64,000 bases of DNA from Deltaproteobacteria bacterium (GTDB lineage: Bacteria > Myxococcota_A > Polyangia > JAAYKL01). Every line of letters starts with the position of its first letter. Position 1 is the first letter of the stretch. The stretch spans positions 1-64,000 of the forward strand of contig JAQTNF010000006.1 of the NCBI GenBank assembly GCA_028713995.1, given 5' to 3'. A program made the translations under genes and the position numbers. The notes beneath the pieces are model-generated. The model did no database searches. It was not told where the DNA came from and saw nothing but the letters and a program-made list of their open reading frames with translations. Below are positions 41,385 to 50,739 of the stretch, piece by piece.

Positions 41385-42950
41385 CTACGACAACCTGAAG
41401 CGGGCCACGAGGGCCGAGAGCTCCTCGGCGTTGGCGTTGAGCGCCTTGCCGCGCTGTTCCACCACGCGGATGCTGGTGAGGTTGGCGTCCGACACCTCGT
41501 TGATCCCGGTCAGCGCCACGGTCATCTTCCTGAGCCCCGCCACCTGCTGGACCGCGCCCTCCCCGATGTGGCGCGCCTCGTCGGCCGTGGCCGCGATGGC
41601 CTCGGACAGGCGCCGGATCACGCGGCCCGTGTTGTCGATGCTGTGCGTTCCCATGTCCGTGCGTTCCCGGCCGTCGCGCGAGCGGGCCGCCACCTCGGTG
41701 ATGGCCTGCTTGATATCCCCGAGGGTGGCCTGCACCTGGTTCGTGGCCACCCGCGACGCCACGGCCAGGCTGCGTACCTCGCGCGCCACGACCGCGAAGC
41801 CCCGGCCGAACTCGCCGGCCTTTGCGGCCTCGATGGAGGCGTTGATGGCGAGGAGGTGCGACTGCCGCGCGATCTCCTCGGCGCCCAGGACGATCTCGTC
41901 GACCGTGCCCACCAGCGTCTCGAGCACGCTCACGGCCTCGACGATCGACTCCATCTGCCTGCGGATCTCGCGGAAGTGGCCGGCCGAGTCGTCCACCGCG
42001 GCGAGGCCTTCGCCCGACACCTTCATCGTCTCGCCGGCCGTGGACACGATCCGGCGCGCGTTGTTCGAAGACGAGTGGCCCGTGCGCTCCACGTCCTTCA
42101 TGGTCACGGTGGCCGTGGCGATGTCGCGCGCCTGCTCGGTCGCCGCGGTGGCGAGGTGGGCCGTGCTCGAAAGGATCTGGCCCGACGATTCCCCGAGGTC
42201 CGCGGACACCTTCTTGATGGCGTGGACGCTGCCCCGGAAGGTCTCCATGGTCCGCTCGATGGCCTGCCGCATGGCGGTCACCTCGGTCGCCGCCCGCTTC
42301 TCGGTCTCGAGGGTCGAGGCGGAGAGGTCGCCCGCGCCGAAGCGCTCGACGGCCCTGGTCATGGCCTCGATGGGGCGCACCACGACCCTGCCCACGGCCA
42401 GGACCAGGTAGGTCGTCACGAACAGCGTGAGCAGGAGCCCCGCGATCAGGCTGAGCGTGCGGACGCGCGACGAGCCGGCCTCAATGCGGGCGAGCGAGAA
42501 CCCGAGCCGCAGCGTCCCGATGCGCGAGCCCTTGGCCATGATCGGCGCACAGGCGTGCATGAGGCCGTTCGCCTCGTACTGGTCGAGGGCGGCCGCGTCG
42601 GCGCGCTCCGCGAGCGTGCGGCCGACCGTCAGGCCCGAGAACACGAACTCGGTCCCGTCCTTGCGTTCCACGAGCACGTACGCCAGCTCCGGGTCGCTCC
42701 GCAGCCCGGCGACGATGTCGTTCGCGGCCTCGGGCTGGTCGAAGTCCACGGCCGCGCTCACGCCCGAAGCGACCACGGTCGCGAGCGCCTGCGCCTTCAT
42801 CTTGAGCCCGTCGCGCAGCTGGCCCACGAAGAGGCTCGAGAAGAAGAGCACCACGCACAGCGAGGCGACGATCGTTCCGGCGCCGGAGAGCAGCACCACG
42901 CGGGAGCGCAGCGATCTGAAATGTCCAGGGTTCAACAGGTCGTCACCCAT
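41385..42950 (-). CDS. HAMP / methyl-accepting-type transducer with periplasmic sensor
   Basis: 521 residues from ATG 42950. Two membrane helices (about 20-42 and 187-209) frame a periplasmic domain with [44 protein letters not shown] at about 210-262 ([22 protein letters not shown]). The C-terminal signalling domain has the hairpin tip [32 protein letters not shown]. No chemotaxis genes are in the window, so it may signal to another pathway. It is 14 bases after the YfiR-like gene and before two TonB receptors. It may sense the ligand or state of those receptors. The start has no strong ribosome site. Confidence 0.85.
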   Translation of the reverse strand: MGDDLLNPGHFRSLRSRVVLLSGAGTIVASLCVVLFFSSLFVGQLRDGLKMKAQALATVVASGVSAAVDFDQPEAANDIVAGLRSDPELAYVLVERKDGTEFVFSGLTVGRTLAERADAAALDQYEANGLMHACAPIMAKGSRIGTLRLGFSLARIEAGSSRVRTLSLIAGLLLTLFVTTYLVLAVGRVVVRPIEAMTRAVERFGAGDLSASTLETEKRAATEVTAMRQAIERTMETFRGSVHAIKKVSADLGESSGQILSSTAHLATAATEQARDIATATVTMKDVERTGHSSSNNARRIVSTAGETMKVSGEGLAAVDDSAGHFREIRRQMESIVEAVSVLETLVGTVDEIVLGAEEIARQSHLLAINASIEAAKAGEFGRGFAVVAREVRSLAVASRVATNQVQATLGDIKQAITEVAARSRDGRERTDMGTHSIDNTGRVIRRLSEAIAATADEARHIGEGAVQQVAGLRKMTVALTGINEVSDANLTSIRVVEQRGKALNANAEELSALVARFRLS

Positions 42951-42964
42951 GCATGAAATTTGGT

Positions 42965-43546
42965 TTATCTTATCACCTCGGCCAGCCTGAGCAATGCCGC
43001 GTCGAGGTCCATGCCCTCGTCCTTCGATGTCTTCAGGTTGACCAGAATCTGACCCTTGCCGTTTTTCAGGACCACCGCCACGGCCAGGCCCTTCTCGGTC
43101 AGGTCCCGCGCTCCGGACAGCGTCGCCACGCGGCTCTCTCGAGCCACGCGCGCCACGTCCGCCGCCACGCCCTGAAGGCCTCCGCACACGTAGATCGCGC
43201 CGGTCCTGCGCTTCCGCAGGGCGTCCGTGAGGGATGCGGGTCCGGACCACGACACGGGCTCGACGTCCATCGTGAGCCCATTGACGGTGAGCTTCTTGAG
43301 GGCGCCGAGAGCCGCGACGACCTCGGATTTTTCCGCTGCCGACGCGGTGTCGGCCGGATCGAAGAGCACGACCACGACCAGCTTGCCGTTGTCGGCGCGG
43401 GTCAGGAAGTTGCGATCATATGTCAGCACGCGCAGCAGGATCTTCATGCGCTGGTCGACCGGAACCGTTTGCGCCGCGGCGGCCAGGCCGGCGAGGACGA
43501 AAACGGAAAAGAGGAGGAAAGCGAGTGCTTTGGTCGATCTGCTCAT
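42965..43546 (-). CDS. YfiR-like (DUF4154) periplasmic protein
   Basis: 193 residues from ATG 43546 (GGGAG upstream); the track shows a longer ORF. Signal peptide ([19 protein letters not shown]). The mature protein shows the YfiR pattern: [14 protein letters not shown], a Rossmann-like middle, then IYVCGGL....[59 protein letters not shown]. In Pseudomonas, YfiR is a periplasmic inhibitor of a membrane signalling enzyme. Here the next gene is a HAMP-bearing transducer, so a YfiR-to-HAMP control pair followed by its TonB receptors is likely. First gene of the seven-gene run. Confidence 0.8.
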   Translation of the reverse strand: MSRSTKALAFLLFSVFVLAGLAAAAQTVPVDQRMKILLRVLTYDRNFLTRADNGKLVVVVLFDPADTASAAEKSEVVAALGALKKLTVNGLTMDVEPVSWSGPASLTDALRKRRTGAIYVCGGLQGVAADVARVARESRVATLSGARDLTEKGLAVAVVLKNGKGQILVNLKTSKDEGMDLDAALLRLAEVIR

Positions 43547-43619
43547 GCCTGCTCCCAAAAGAATCCGAGTCCTCCTTGAATAGGGACCATGCCCGAGCGC
43601 TCGATATTCACCCCATGCC

Positions 43620-43895
43620 TCATCCGTGCCGGTACCGGATGCCGAAGCCGGGCTCCGGGTACTTCCAGGTGACGGCCCCGGCCGGACACACCACGAGGCA
43701 CGTGCCGCATTCGAGGCATCCGGCGTGCTCGATCTTGACGAGGCCCGAGTCGGGGTCGAGCGAGTAGAGCTCGGCCGGGCACACGGACAGGCACACGCGG
43801 TTGTCACAGGCGCGGCATGCCTCCTCATTCACCACGATGTGGCTCTCCTTGTGGGCCTTGATGGCGTTGAGCGCGACCTTTTCCTCTACCTTCAT
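43620..43895 (-). CDS. fixX: FixX-like ferredoxin
   Basis: 91 residues. Two cysteine sets: CRACDNRVCLSVCP and CLECGTCLVVCP; the first set is partly remodelled, as in FixX. It ends YPEPGFGIRYRHG, the FixX-type tail. It passes electrons between the FixC-type flavoprotein and the quinone pool. It starts 7 bases after the fixC stop. Confidence 0.88.
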   Translation of the reverse strand: MKVEEKVALNAIKAHKESHIVVNEEACRACDNRVCLSVCPAELYSLDPDSGLVKIEHAGCLECGTCLVVCPAGAVTWKYPEPGFGIRYRHG

Positions 43896-43902
43896 GGCGG
43901 CC

Positions 43903-45198
43903 TCACATCCTGTTGAATCGCAGCAGATCCCGGTACCCGCGCCAGCCGAGCACGTTCTTGCGCAGATGCCTCACCGCCTGCCTGACCGTCATGTTCGCGC
44001 CGTCCGCGCCCACGCGGAAGAAGCCTTGCGCCAGCGTCGCCACCTCGCGCGGGTAGTGGCCGTAGAGGTGCGGCATGGAGAGCACGCCGTGCGCGCGCTT
44101 GTGGGCCCGCATCTCCCGCATGACGAAGCTCGTCTCGAGCGCGACCCGGTAGCGCGCCAGGCACGCGGCCGGCTCGAGCGTGTTGCGCTTCGCCTCCACC
44201 GCGCTGCGGCCCGCGAGCACGCCCGAGGCCATGGCGAGGTCCATGCCGCGTACCGTGGTGCCGGTGTTGAGCACGAAGCCCGCCGCGTCGCCCACGAGGA
44301 GCAGGCCCGGCACGCCCGGGTCCGGGAGCCGCTTCAAGTCCGGCTCGGGAACGAGGTGCGCGCCGTACTCCACGGTGCGGCCGCCCGCGATCAGGCTCGC
44401 CACGTCGGGACGCTCCTTGAAGCGCTCCATGAGCTCCCACAAGTGCGCCTCTCCTCGCCACTCCCTCACCGCCGGGAGCTGGAACACGAGGCCGAGCGAG
44501 ATGCTCGTCGCGTTGGTGTAGAGGAATCCGCCGCCGGGCAGCCCCTTCGTGATCTCGCCCATGTAGAGCCGGCTCGCGCCCTGGCCCGCGGGCAGGTTGA
44601 AGCGCTGCTCGATGGTCGCCGCGTCGAGCTCGATGACCTCCTTGACGCCCACCGCGTACTGATCCACCGGGCGTTTGGCGCGCAGCCCGGTCTCCTCGGC
44701 CAGGAACGAGAGCGCCCCGTCCGCGGCCACCACGAGCCCGGCGCGCAGCTCCTCGGAGCCCACCTTGACGCCCGCGATGCGCCCGTTTTCGCGCACGAGC
44801 GAGTCGACGCGCTGCTGCGGCAACACCATCGCGTCCTTCTCGGAGAGCTTGTCGGCGAGGAACGCGTCGAGCTTCGCGCGCAGCACGGTCGCGGAGGAGG
44901 GCGGGCCGGACGCGGGGTTCTCGTCGAGGCGGAACGACACGCTCGACGTCTCGTCGGTGAGCACGATCGATTCGGAGGTGACCGGGCGCTCGAGCGGTGC
45001 GCCGTCGAGGAGAGACCCGCACAGCTCGCGCAGCGGCTCGAGGTACAGCCGGCCGCCGGACAGGTTCTTGGCCCCGGCCACGTCGCCGCGCTCGAGGACC
45101 GCCACCTGCAGGCCGTTCGAGGCCGCCTCCCACGCGCACGCGAGCCCCGCCGGCCCCGCGCCCACCACGATGACATCCAGCTCGTCGCCGTCGCTCAT
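43903..45198 (-). CDS. fixC: FixC-like ETF:quinone oxidoreductase flavoprotein
   Basis: 431 residues. FAD Rossmann motif VVGAGPAGLACAWEAA (about 11-26), GAKNLSGGRLY, second FAD motif GLLLVGDAAGFVLNTGTTVRGMDLAMASG (about 310-338). The layout is that of FixC/ETF-QO. It oxidises reduced ETF and passes electrons, with FixX, to membrane quinone. Four bases separate it from etfA. Part of the acyl-CoA dehydrogenase-ETF operon. Confidence 0.9.
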   Translation of the reverse strand: MSDGDELDVIVVGAGPAGLACAWEAASNGLQVAVLERGDVAGAKNLSGGRLYLEPLRELCGSLLDGAPLERPVTSESIVLTDETSSVSFRLDENPASGPPSSATVLRAKLDAFLADKLSEKDAMVLPQQRVDSLVRENGRIAGVKVGSEELRAGLVVAADGALSFLAEETGLRAKRPVDQYAVGVKEVIELDAATIEQRFNLPAGQGASRLYMGEITKGLPGGGFLYTNATSISLGLVFQLPAVREWRGEAHLWELMERFKERPDVASLIAGGRTVEYGAHLVPEPDLKRLPDPGVPGLLLVGDAAGFVLNTGTTVRGMDLAMASGVLAGRSAVEAKRNTLEPAACLARYRVALETSFVMREMRAHKRAHGVLSMPHLYGHYPREVATLAQGFFRVGADGANMTVRQAVRHLRKNVLGWRGYRDLLRFNRM

Positions 45199-45202
45199 GC
45201 CG

Positions 45203-46183
45203 TCACGCCTTCTTCTCGATCTTGCGCAACGCCGCGGCGAGCGCGGGCACGACCTGCGCGCCGTCGCCCACGATGCCGTAGTCCGCGCTCTTGAAGATGA
45301 GCGCCTCGGGATCGGTGTTCACCGCCACGACCACCTTGGACGTGTTCATGCCGAGCGTGTGGTGGATGGCGCCCGAGACGCCGACCGCGACGTACAGCTC
45401 GGGTGAGACGGTCTTGCCGCTCTTGCCCACCTGCTCGTCGTGCGGCCGGAACCCGGCGTCCACGAGCGCGCGCGAGGCACCCACTGCCGCATCGAGCACC
45501 TCGGCCAGCTCCTCGATCATCTTGAAGCGCGCCGCGTCGCCCATGCCGCGCCCGCCGGTCACCACGCGCCGCGCCTCGGACACATCCTGGCGCCCCGCCG
45601 CCGTGGCCTTGCGCTCGACGACGGCGAATCCGAGCGCGTCGGGCAGGGCGAGCGCGATCTTCTCGACGGTCCCGGGCGCGGCGAGCCTTTCGGGCATGGC
45701 GAAGCTGCCCGGACGGGCGGTGAGGCACGCGGGAGCCGTCCCGAAGGCGATCTCCTCGTAGACCCGGCCGCCGTGGACCGGACGTCGCGCCGTGACCGCG
45801 CCGTTGTCGAAGCCGATCGCCACGCAGGAGCTCGCGTAGCCGCAGCCGAGCAATGCCGCGAGCCTGGGCGCGAGCTCGAGGCCGGTGGACGTGGCCCCCG
45901 CCAGCACGGCGATGGGCGCGCCGCGTTTCGAGGCGAGGTCCGCGAGCGCGGCCGCGTGCCGCGTGGCCTCGTACGGCTCGAGACGCGGGGAGTCGAGCTT
46001 CACCACGGGCGCGAAGCCCGCGAGCGCGCTCGACGCCGCCTCGTCTCCGCCCGCGAGGACGAACAAGGCCTTCCCGCCGCTCCTGGCCGAAAGGTCGCGC
46101 GCGGCTCCCATGAGCTGGAACGTGCCGCGTGTCACGCGACCGCCCCGGATTTCCGCGAGGACCCAGATCTCGTTCGAAGCCAT
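45203..46183 (-). CDS. etfA: Electron transfer flavoprotein alpha subunit
   Basis: 326 residues, ATG 46183 with GGAGGAGG upstream. N-terminal WVLAEIRGGRVT, then the C-terminal FAD domain: VTGGRGMGD, SRALVDAGFRPHDEQVGKSGKTVSPELYVAVGVSGAIHHTLGM, VAVNTDPEALIFKSADYGIVGD. It forms a heterodimer with the EtfB product of the preceding gene and carries electrons from the acyl-CoA dehydrogenase to FixCX. Confidence 0.92.
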   Translation of the reverse strand: MASNEIWVLAEIRGGRVTRGTFQLMGAARDLSARSGGKALFVLAGGDEAASSALAGFAPVVKLDSPRLEPYEATRHAAALADLASKRGAPIAVLAGATSTGLELAPRLAALLGCGYASSCVAIGFDNGAVTARRPVHGGRVYEEIAFGTAPACLTARPGSFAMPERLAAPGTVEKIALALPDALGFAVVERKATAAGRQDVSEARRVVTGGRGMGDAARFKMIEELAEVLDAAVGASRALVDAGFRPHDEQVGKSGKTVSPELYVAVGVSGAIHHTLGMNTSKVVVAVNTDPEALIFKSADYGIVGDGAQVVPALAAALRKIEKKA

Positions 46184-46195
46184 GGATCCTCCTCC

Positions 46196-46975
46196 TTATG
46201 CCAGCACGCCGGCCTGCTCGAGCCGGCGCGCGAGCTCGTCCACGTTCGCGGGGAACGGCTCGGTCAACATGGTCACTGCCGGCCGCGAGGGCGGCGGCGC
46301 GTAGCGGACGTGGCGCGTTCGCGCGCCTGGGATCGGAGCCGCGACGCCCAGCTCGGTGAGCGGGACGTTCGGGATCTTGGCCTTCATGGCCTTCATGACG
46401 CGCGTCACGACAGGAATACGCGGCTCGGCCAGGCCCTTCTCGGCCGTGACGAGCGCGGGCAGGGGAGCCTTCAACGTCCACACCTCGCCCTCGACCTCGC
46501 GGCCCACCTCGACCGTGCCCGCGGCCGCGTCGACCTTGAGCGACACGACGGCGCTCGCGTGCGGCATGCCGAGCAGGGCGGCCACCATGGGGCCCACGGC
46601 CGCCATGTCGTCATCGCCCGCCTGCTTGCCCGCGAGCACGAGCGACGGCCCGAAGGCCTTGAGCCGCGACGCGAGCACGGAGGCTACGACCAGGCTGTCC
46701 GCGCCGTCGAGGGTTTCGTCGCCCAGGTGCTCGACCTGGTCGATGCCCATGGCCACGGCCCGCCGCAGCGCGTCCACCGCGCGCCGCCCGCCGGCCGAGA
46801 AGGCCGTGAGCTGCGCGTCCGGCGCGGCCGCCTTGACCGCGAGCGCCGCCTCCATGGCGATCTCGTCGAAGAACGAGCACACGTACCTGTCCTCGATGCG
46901 CAGGTCCTTGTCCGAGGCGATCTCGACCGTCGCCTCCAGATCCGGGACCTGCTTGACCAGAACTGCGATTTTCAT
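46196..46975 (-). CDS. etfB: Electron transfer flavoprotein beta subunit
   Basis: 259 residues from ATG 46975, which overlaps the dehydrogenase stop (ATGA). MKIAVLVKQVPD, DRYVCSFFDEIAMEAAL, and the ETF-beta signature GPSLVLAGKQAGDDDMAAVGPMVAALLG. It ends with an extension of about 40 residues after VTRVMKAMKAKIPNVP, common in this family. Partner of EtfA. The track merges it with a frame from the dehydrogenase. Confidence 0.92.
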   Translation of the reverse strand: MKIAVLVKQVPDLEATVEIASDKDLRIEDRYVCSFFDEIAMEAALAVKAAAPDAQLTAFSAGGRRAVDALRRAVAMGIDQVEHLGDETLDGADSLVVASVLASRLKAFGPSLVLAGKQAGDDDMAAVGPMVAALLGMPHASAVVSLKVDAAAGTVEVGREVEGEVWTLKAPLPALVTAEKGLAEPRIPVVTRVMKAMKAKIPNVPLTELGVAAPIPGARTRHVRYAPPPSRPAVTMLTEPFPANVDELARRLEQAGVLA

Positions 46976-48126
46976 TTGCCCCCCCGTCGCAGATAGGCCG
47001 CGCCGAGCGTGTTGAGCAGCACCTCGTGGCACCCGCCGCCGAACAGCAGGAAACGGGCGTCCCTGAAATACCGCTGCTGCGCGTACTCCATGGCGAACGA
47101 GTTGCCGCCGTAGATGCGGCTCGCCTCGTCGACAGCCGACAGGCACATCTCGGCGGCGAACATCTTGGCCAGCATGCACTCGTGCTGACACTCCTGCTTC
47201 TCCTCGATCATCCACGCCGCCTTGTAGGCGAGCAGGCGCGCCGCCTCGTACCACGCCCAGTGGCTTCCGAACTTGCCGCGGATGAGCTGGTACTGGGCGA
47301 TCGGCTTGCCGAAGGCCACGCGCTCCTGGGCGTACTTGCGCGCGTCGCCCATGGCCTCGTTCGCGATGGCGCAGGCGCTGAGCGCGGTCATGACGCGCAC
47401 CTCGTTCAGGATGGCCGTGGTGAGCTTGACGCCGTTGCCCGGACCCTCGCCGAGCAGGTTCTCGTCCGGCACCCACACGTTGTCGAAGATGAGCTCGCCC
47501 GTGACCGAGCCGTGCGAGCCGAGCTTCTTGATGATCTGGCCACGGCCGAAGCCGGGCGTGCCGTCTTCCACCAGGAAGAAGCTCAAGCCCTCCATGCCCT
47601 TCGAGGGGTCGGTGGTGGCGAGCACGGTGCAGAAATCGCAGATGGGCCCGTTCGTGACCCACATCTTGCGGCCGTTCAAGAGCCAGCCGTTGTCCTTGCG
47701 CACGGCGGTCGTGCGCGTGCCGCCGAGATCCGAGCCGGACTGGTCCTCGGTGAAGCAGATCGTGCCGATCTTCTCGCCCTTGATGGCCGGCACGAGCACG
47801 CGCTGCTTGATGGCCTCGCTCCCGAAGCGTCCCACGAAATAGGTGCCCATCAGGATCTGCATGGTCACGGTCATGGAGAAGCCGCAGGAGCCGCGCGCCA
47901 GCTCCTCGTAGAAGATCATCGACGTGAGGACGTCGGCGTCCATGCCGCCGTACCGCTCGGGGTGCCGCAGGCCCAGGTAGCCGAGCGCCGCGAACTCCTT
48001 CCACAGCTCGCGCGGGAAGTCGTCGGCCTCGTCGACGGCCTGGGTTTTCGGACGGATGAGGCGGTCCACGGTGTCCCTGACCGCCGCCCTGAAGAACTCC
48101 TGCTCCTGCGTGAATCGAAAGTCCAT
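46972..48126 (-). CDS. Acyl-CoA dehydrogenase
   Basis: 384 residues from ATG 48126 with GGAGG at good spacing; the track starts 17 codons upstream. N-terminal MDFRFTQEQEFFRAAVRDTVD, middle FTEDQSGSDLGGTRTTAV, KMWVTNG, C-terminal ARKYAQERVAFGKPIAQYQLI, and the base-bearing RIYGGNSFAMEYAQQRYFRDAR, where the Glu in the AMEY segment is the likely catalytic base. It oxidises acyl-CoA to enoyl-CoA with FAD. First gene of the operon with EtfBA, FixC and FixX, which dispose of the electrons. Confidence 0.93.
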   Translation of the reverse strand: MDFRFTQEQEFFRAAVRDTVDRLIRPKTQAVDEADDFPRELWKEFAALGYLGLRHPERYGGMDADVLTSMIFYEELARGSCGFSMTVTMQILMGTYFVGRFGSEAIKQRVLVPAIKGEKIGTICFTEDQSGSDLGGTRTTAVRKDNGWLLNGRKMWVTNGPICDFCTVLATTDPSKGMEGLSFFLVEDGTPGFGRGQIIKKLGSHGSVTGELIFDNVWVPDENLLGEGPGNGVKLTTAILNEVRVMTALSACAIANEAMGDARKYAQERVAFGKPIAQYQLIRGKFGSHWAWYEAARLLAYKAAWMIEEKQECQHECMLAKMFAAEMCLSAVDEASRIYGGNSFAMEYAQQRYFRDARFLLFGGGCHEVLLNTLGAAYLRRGGK

Positions 48127-48322
48127 GGCGCCTCCGCGGGAACGGGCCGCGCGTTCGAAGGCCCGTCGATACGGCACCCTACCATCGCCCCTCGCGGGCG
48201 ATCAAGCGAGTCCACGCCGTCCGGTTCTCACCCTGCATGCACTTAACCGGTGGGGGGACGATTTGAAGCAACGTGAGACGCGGGCGCCCAAGCGGCGTTC
48301 CCGTGGTCTCGAAAGGCGGCTC

Positions 48323-49564
48323 GTGAGCACGACCACACTCGCGCCGGCGTGGCGAAATCTCGGGGGGGCCGCGGAAGACGCGCGCTCAATCGCCGCCAGG
48401 GTCAAGTCCCTGTTCGGCCTCAAGCTGCTCGCCAACCACTTCCCGGCGCTCCACGGGCTGCGGGTGATCGCCATCGTGCTCGTGGTGCAGGTGCACGTGA
48501 CCATGGCGGTCGCGCGCGCGGGGCTCGCCACGAGCCCTTTGTTCACCGCGTTCTCCATGCAGATGTTCTTCGGCATGGATCTCTTCTTCGTCTTGAGCGG
48601 CTTCCTCATCGGCTCCATCCTGCTCAAGTCCGGGGACGGCGGGCGCTTCCGGGGCCGCGACCTGCTGCGCTTCTACGTCCGCCGCGGCGTGCGCACCTTC
48701 CCCCTCTACTACGTCGTGCTCACGGCGCTCGCGCTCGGGAACCCGCTCGGCGCGGCGCATCCTGCGGGGCTCCTGCGCGAGTACACCTACCTCGCCAACT
48801 ACAACGGCCCGATCCACGGCGCGCGCGTCATGCCCTGGGGCTGGTCCCTGTGCGTGGAGGAGCACTTCTACCTCGCCGCGCCGTTCGTCCTGTCGGCCCT
48901 CCTTCTCCTGCGCTCGCACGCCGCGCGGCTCGCGGTCCTCGGGGCGATCTGGAGCGCCGGCCTCGCGACGCGCTTCGCCGCTCTGGCCGCCCACGAAGGG
49001 CCGTGGAACGGGTCATGGATGTTCACCCACCTCTACATCCGCACCCACACGCGCTTCGACATCCTGGTGGCCGGAATCCTCCTGGCCTACGTGCACCACC
49101 ACTTCTCGGCCCGCATCGCGGCGCTTTTCGCCAGGCGCCGCTGGCGCGCCCTCGCATGGTCCGTGGTCCTCGCGTGCCTCGCATTGCTGGTCGCGCGCCC
49201 GTTCCTCGCGCCCCGGAGCCCCGTGGTCCAGGTGTTCGCCTGGGGCACGATCACGAGCGTCATGTACGTGCCGCTCATCCTCCTTCTGCTCTACGCGGGC
49301 GGACGGGTCGGACGTTTCCTGTCGCATCCTTTGTTCCTCAGGGCCGCGACGCTCGGCTACGGCGTGTACCTGGTGCACATCCCCGTGTGCATGAGGCTCA
49401 TGCCCTTCATCCGGGCGAGCGCCCTGCGCTGGGGGTTGCCGCTCGCAATCACCTGGCCGCTCACGCTCGCGCTCATGCTCGCCGTGTCCGCCGCCGTCGC
49501 GTACGCGCTCCACCTGCTCGTGGAGAAGCCGGCGCTCGCCCTTCGCGAGCGCGTCGCCGCCTGA
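48323..49564 (+). CDS. Acyltransferase family 3 (OafA-like) membrane protein
   Basis: 413 residues from GTG 48323, which has AAAGG at six bases; the track start overlaps the divergent dehydrogenase gene. About ten hydrophobic segments. Near the N-terminus HFPALHGLRVIAIVLVVQVHV and FFGMDLFFVLSGFLIG are the acyltransferase-3 signatures with the His and the RxR-like RFYVRRGVRTFP. WSLCVEEHFYLAAPF follows. Such enzymes acylate surface polysaccharides or lipids. Faces the phosphatidyltransferase gene. Confidence 0.85.
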   Translation: MSTTTLAPAWRNLGGAAEDARSIAARVKSLFGLKLLANHFPALHGLRVIAIVLVVQVHVTMAVARAGLATSPLFTAFSMQMFFGMDLFFVLSGFLIGSILLKSGDGGRFRGRDLLRFYVRRGVRTFPLYYVVLTALALGNPLGAAHPAGLLREYTYLANYNGPIHGARVMPWGWSLCVEEHFYLAAPFVLSALLLLRSHAARLAVLGAIWSAGLATRFAALAAHEGPWNGSWMFTHLYIRTHTRFDILVAGILLAYVHHHFSARIAALFARRRWRALAWSVVLACLALLVARPFLAPRSPVVQVFAWGTITSVMYVPLILLLLYAGGRVGRFLSHPLFLRAATLGYGVYLVHIPVCMRLMPFIRASALRWGLPLAITWPLTLALMLAVSAAVAYALHLLVEKPALALRERVAA

Positions 49565-49581
49565 ACGGTTCGTGAACACCG

Positions 49582-49598
49582 GCCCCGGCGCTCGGGGC
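49582..49598. terminator. GC-rich hairpin between convergent genes
   Basis: GCCCCG and CGGGGC with a five-base loop, in the 36-base gap between the convergent acyltransferase and phosphatidyltransferase stops. There is no T-run, so activity as an intrinsic terminator is uncertain. Confidence 0.4.
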
Positions 49599-49600
49599 TG

Positions 49601-50659
49601 TCAGAACGAGCCCAGGTAGCTGCGTCGGTGCCTGTAGAAGGCGTAGACCACGTAGGCGGCGGTGAGCGCGAAGCTCGCGGCGATGCAGGCCTCGCCGAAG
49701 CGCGCGAGGGAGGGGCCGCCGAAGTGCCAAGCGGCGAGGGCGGCGAAGGCCAGGGCGAGCTGGGCGGTTGACTTGGCCGCCATCCACCGGAAGCGCGGCA
49801 CCACGTGCTTGCTCGCGAGCAGGTTGGTGAGCCCGCCCACGGCCAGCTCCAGGGTGACCACCAGGATGACGAGGGCGCTCATGCCGAAGCCCTTGTACAG
49901 ACCGAGGAGCAGCACGAACGCCCCCGGCACGAGCACCCCGTCGAGCGCGAAGCGACAGAGCTCCTTGCCGCTGCCGCGCTTGCCCTTGAGCGCGCTCCAC
50001 GCGTCGGCGAGGTACGAAAAGCCGCTCACCAGGGTGATGCCGGTGACGACGAGCACGTACAGGAGGATGGAGAGGTCGACCCCGAGCCGCCAGCGGGACA
50101 CCACGGCCATGCCCATGAGGGCGAGGAGCGTGCTGCTGCGCGGGCCCTGCTTTTCGCCGCGCGCGAGGCGGGCGATCATGAGCCCGAGCGGGATGCCGAG
50201 GACGCCGATGATGATGGCCCACGTGTACCAGGCGTCCGGCGCGGCCGTGAACAGGATCACGTAGCCGACGGCCGTCATCTGGATGCCGGTCTTGTACTTG
50301 GCGAGCTTGGAGGTGCGCATGGGCGCGTCGCGCAAGGCGAGGCTCGTGCGCAGGCTCGTCACGACGAACTCCCGCACGAAGATGCACACCGCCGCGGTGA
50401 GCGGGATGACCCCGCGCTCGGTGAGCGGCAGGTACACGACCGCGATGAAGATCTTGTCGGCCATGGGATCGAGCAGCCCGCCGAACGTGGACGGGCCCTC
50501 GCGACGCGCCATGATGCCGTCGAGCCAGTCGGTGAGCCCGAGGACGATGATGAGCGCGAGCGCGGCGAGCAGGCTGTCCGCGCCGCCATAGAGCAGATAG
50601 CCGGGGATCGGCATGAGCACGATCCGGGTCATGGTCACCATGTTGGCTGTGATGCGCAT
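49601..50659 (-). CDS. CDP-alcohol phosphatidyltransferase, double-length
   Basis: 352 residues, about twice the usual 180. The N-terminal part is PgsA-like: MTRIVLMPIPGYLL, then the catalytic motif DGIMARREGPSTFGGLLDPMADK. This is DGx2AR...Gx3Dx3D with a spacer one residue shorter than usual. FVREFVVTSLR follows. From about residue 190 a second set of four to five hydrophobic helices (LSILLYVLVVTGITLVSGFSYLAD, and on to YVVYAFYRHRRSYLGSF) has no motif I recognise. It presumably makes phosphatidylglycerol phosphate or a related lipid. It lies divergent from trmH. Confidence 0.8.
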   Translation of the reverse strand: MRITANMVTMTRIVLMPIPGYLLYGGADSLLAALALIIVLGLTDWLDGIMARREGPSTFGGLLDPMADKIFIAVVYLPLTERGVIPLTAAVCIFVREFVVTSLRTSLALRDAPMRTSKLAKYKTGIQMTAVGYVILFTAAPDAWYTWAIIIGVLGIPLGLMIARLARGEKQGPRSSTLLALMGMAVVSRWRLGVDLSILLYVLVVTGITLVSGFSYLADAWSALKGKRGSGKELCRFALDGVLVPGAFVLLLGLYKGFGMSALVILVVTLELAVGGLTNLLASKHVVPRFRWMAAKSTAQLALAFAALAAWHFGGPSLARFGEACIAASFALTAAYVVYAFYRHRRSYLGSF

Positions 50660-50739
50660 CGGGTTGCAGGATGCCGCCCCGGCGTACGGATGGCAAGGGG
50701 CTTCCCGAGCGGGCCGCGGTTGGGATAGCCTCCGGAGCC

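Noticed and set aside
38976-42956. 1326-residue ORF on the plus strand
   Set aside because: It is the antisense shadow of the two TonB receptor genes and the MCP gene; its sequence is low-complexity Arg/His/Glu/Val and repeats because the genes beneath it repeat.
41385-43250. MCP ORF starting at 43250
   Set aside because: The upstream extension is an out-of-frame reading of the YfiR-like gene; the transducer starts near 42950.
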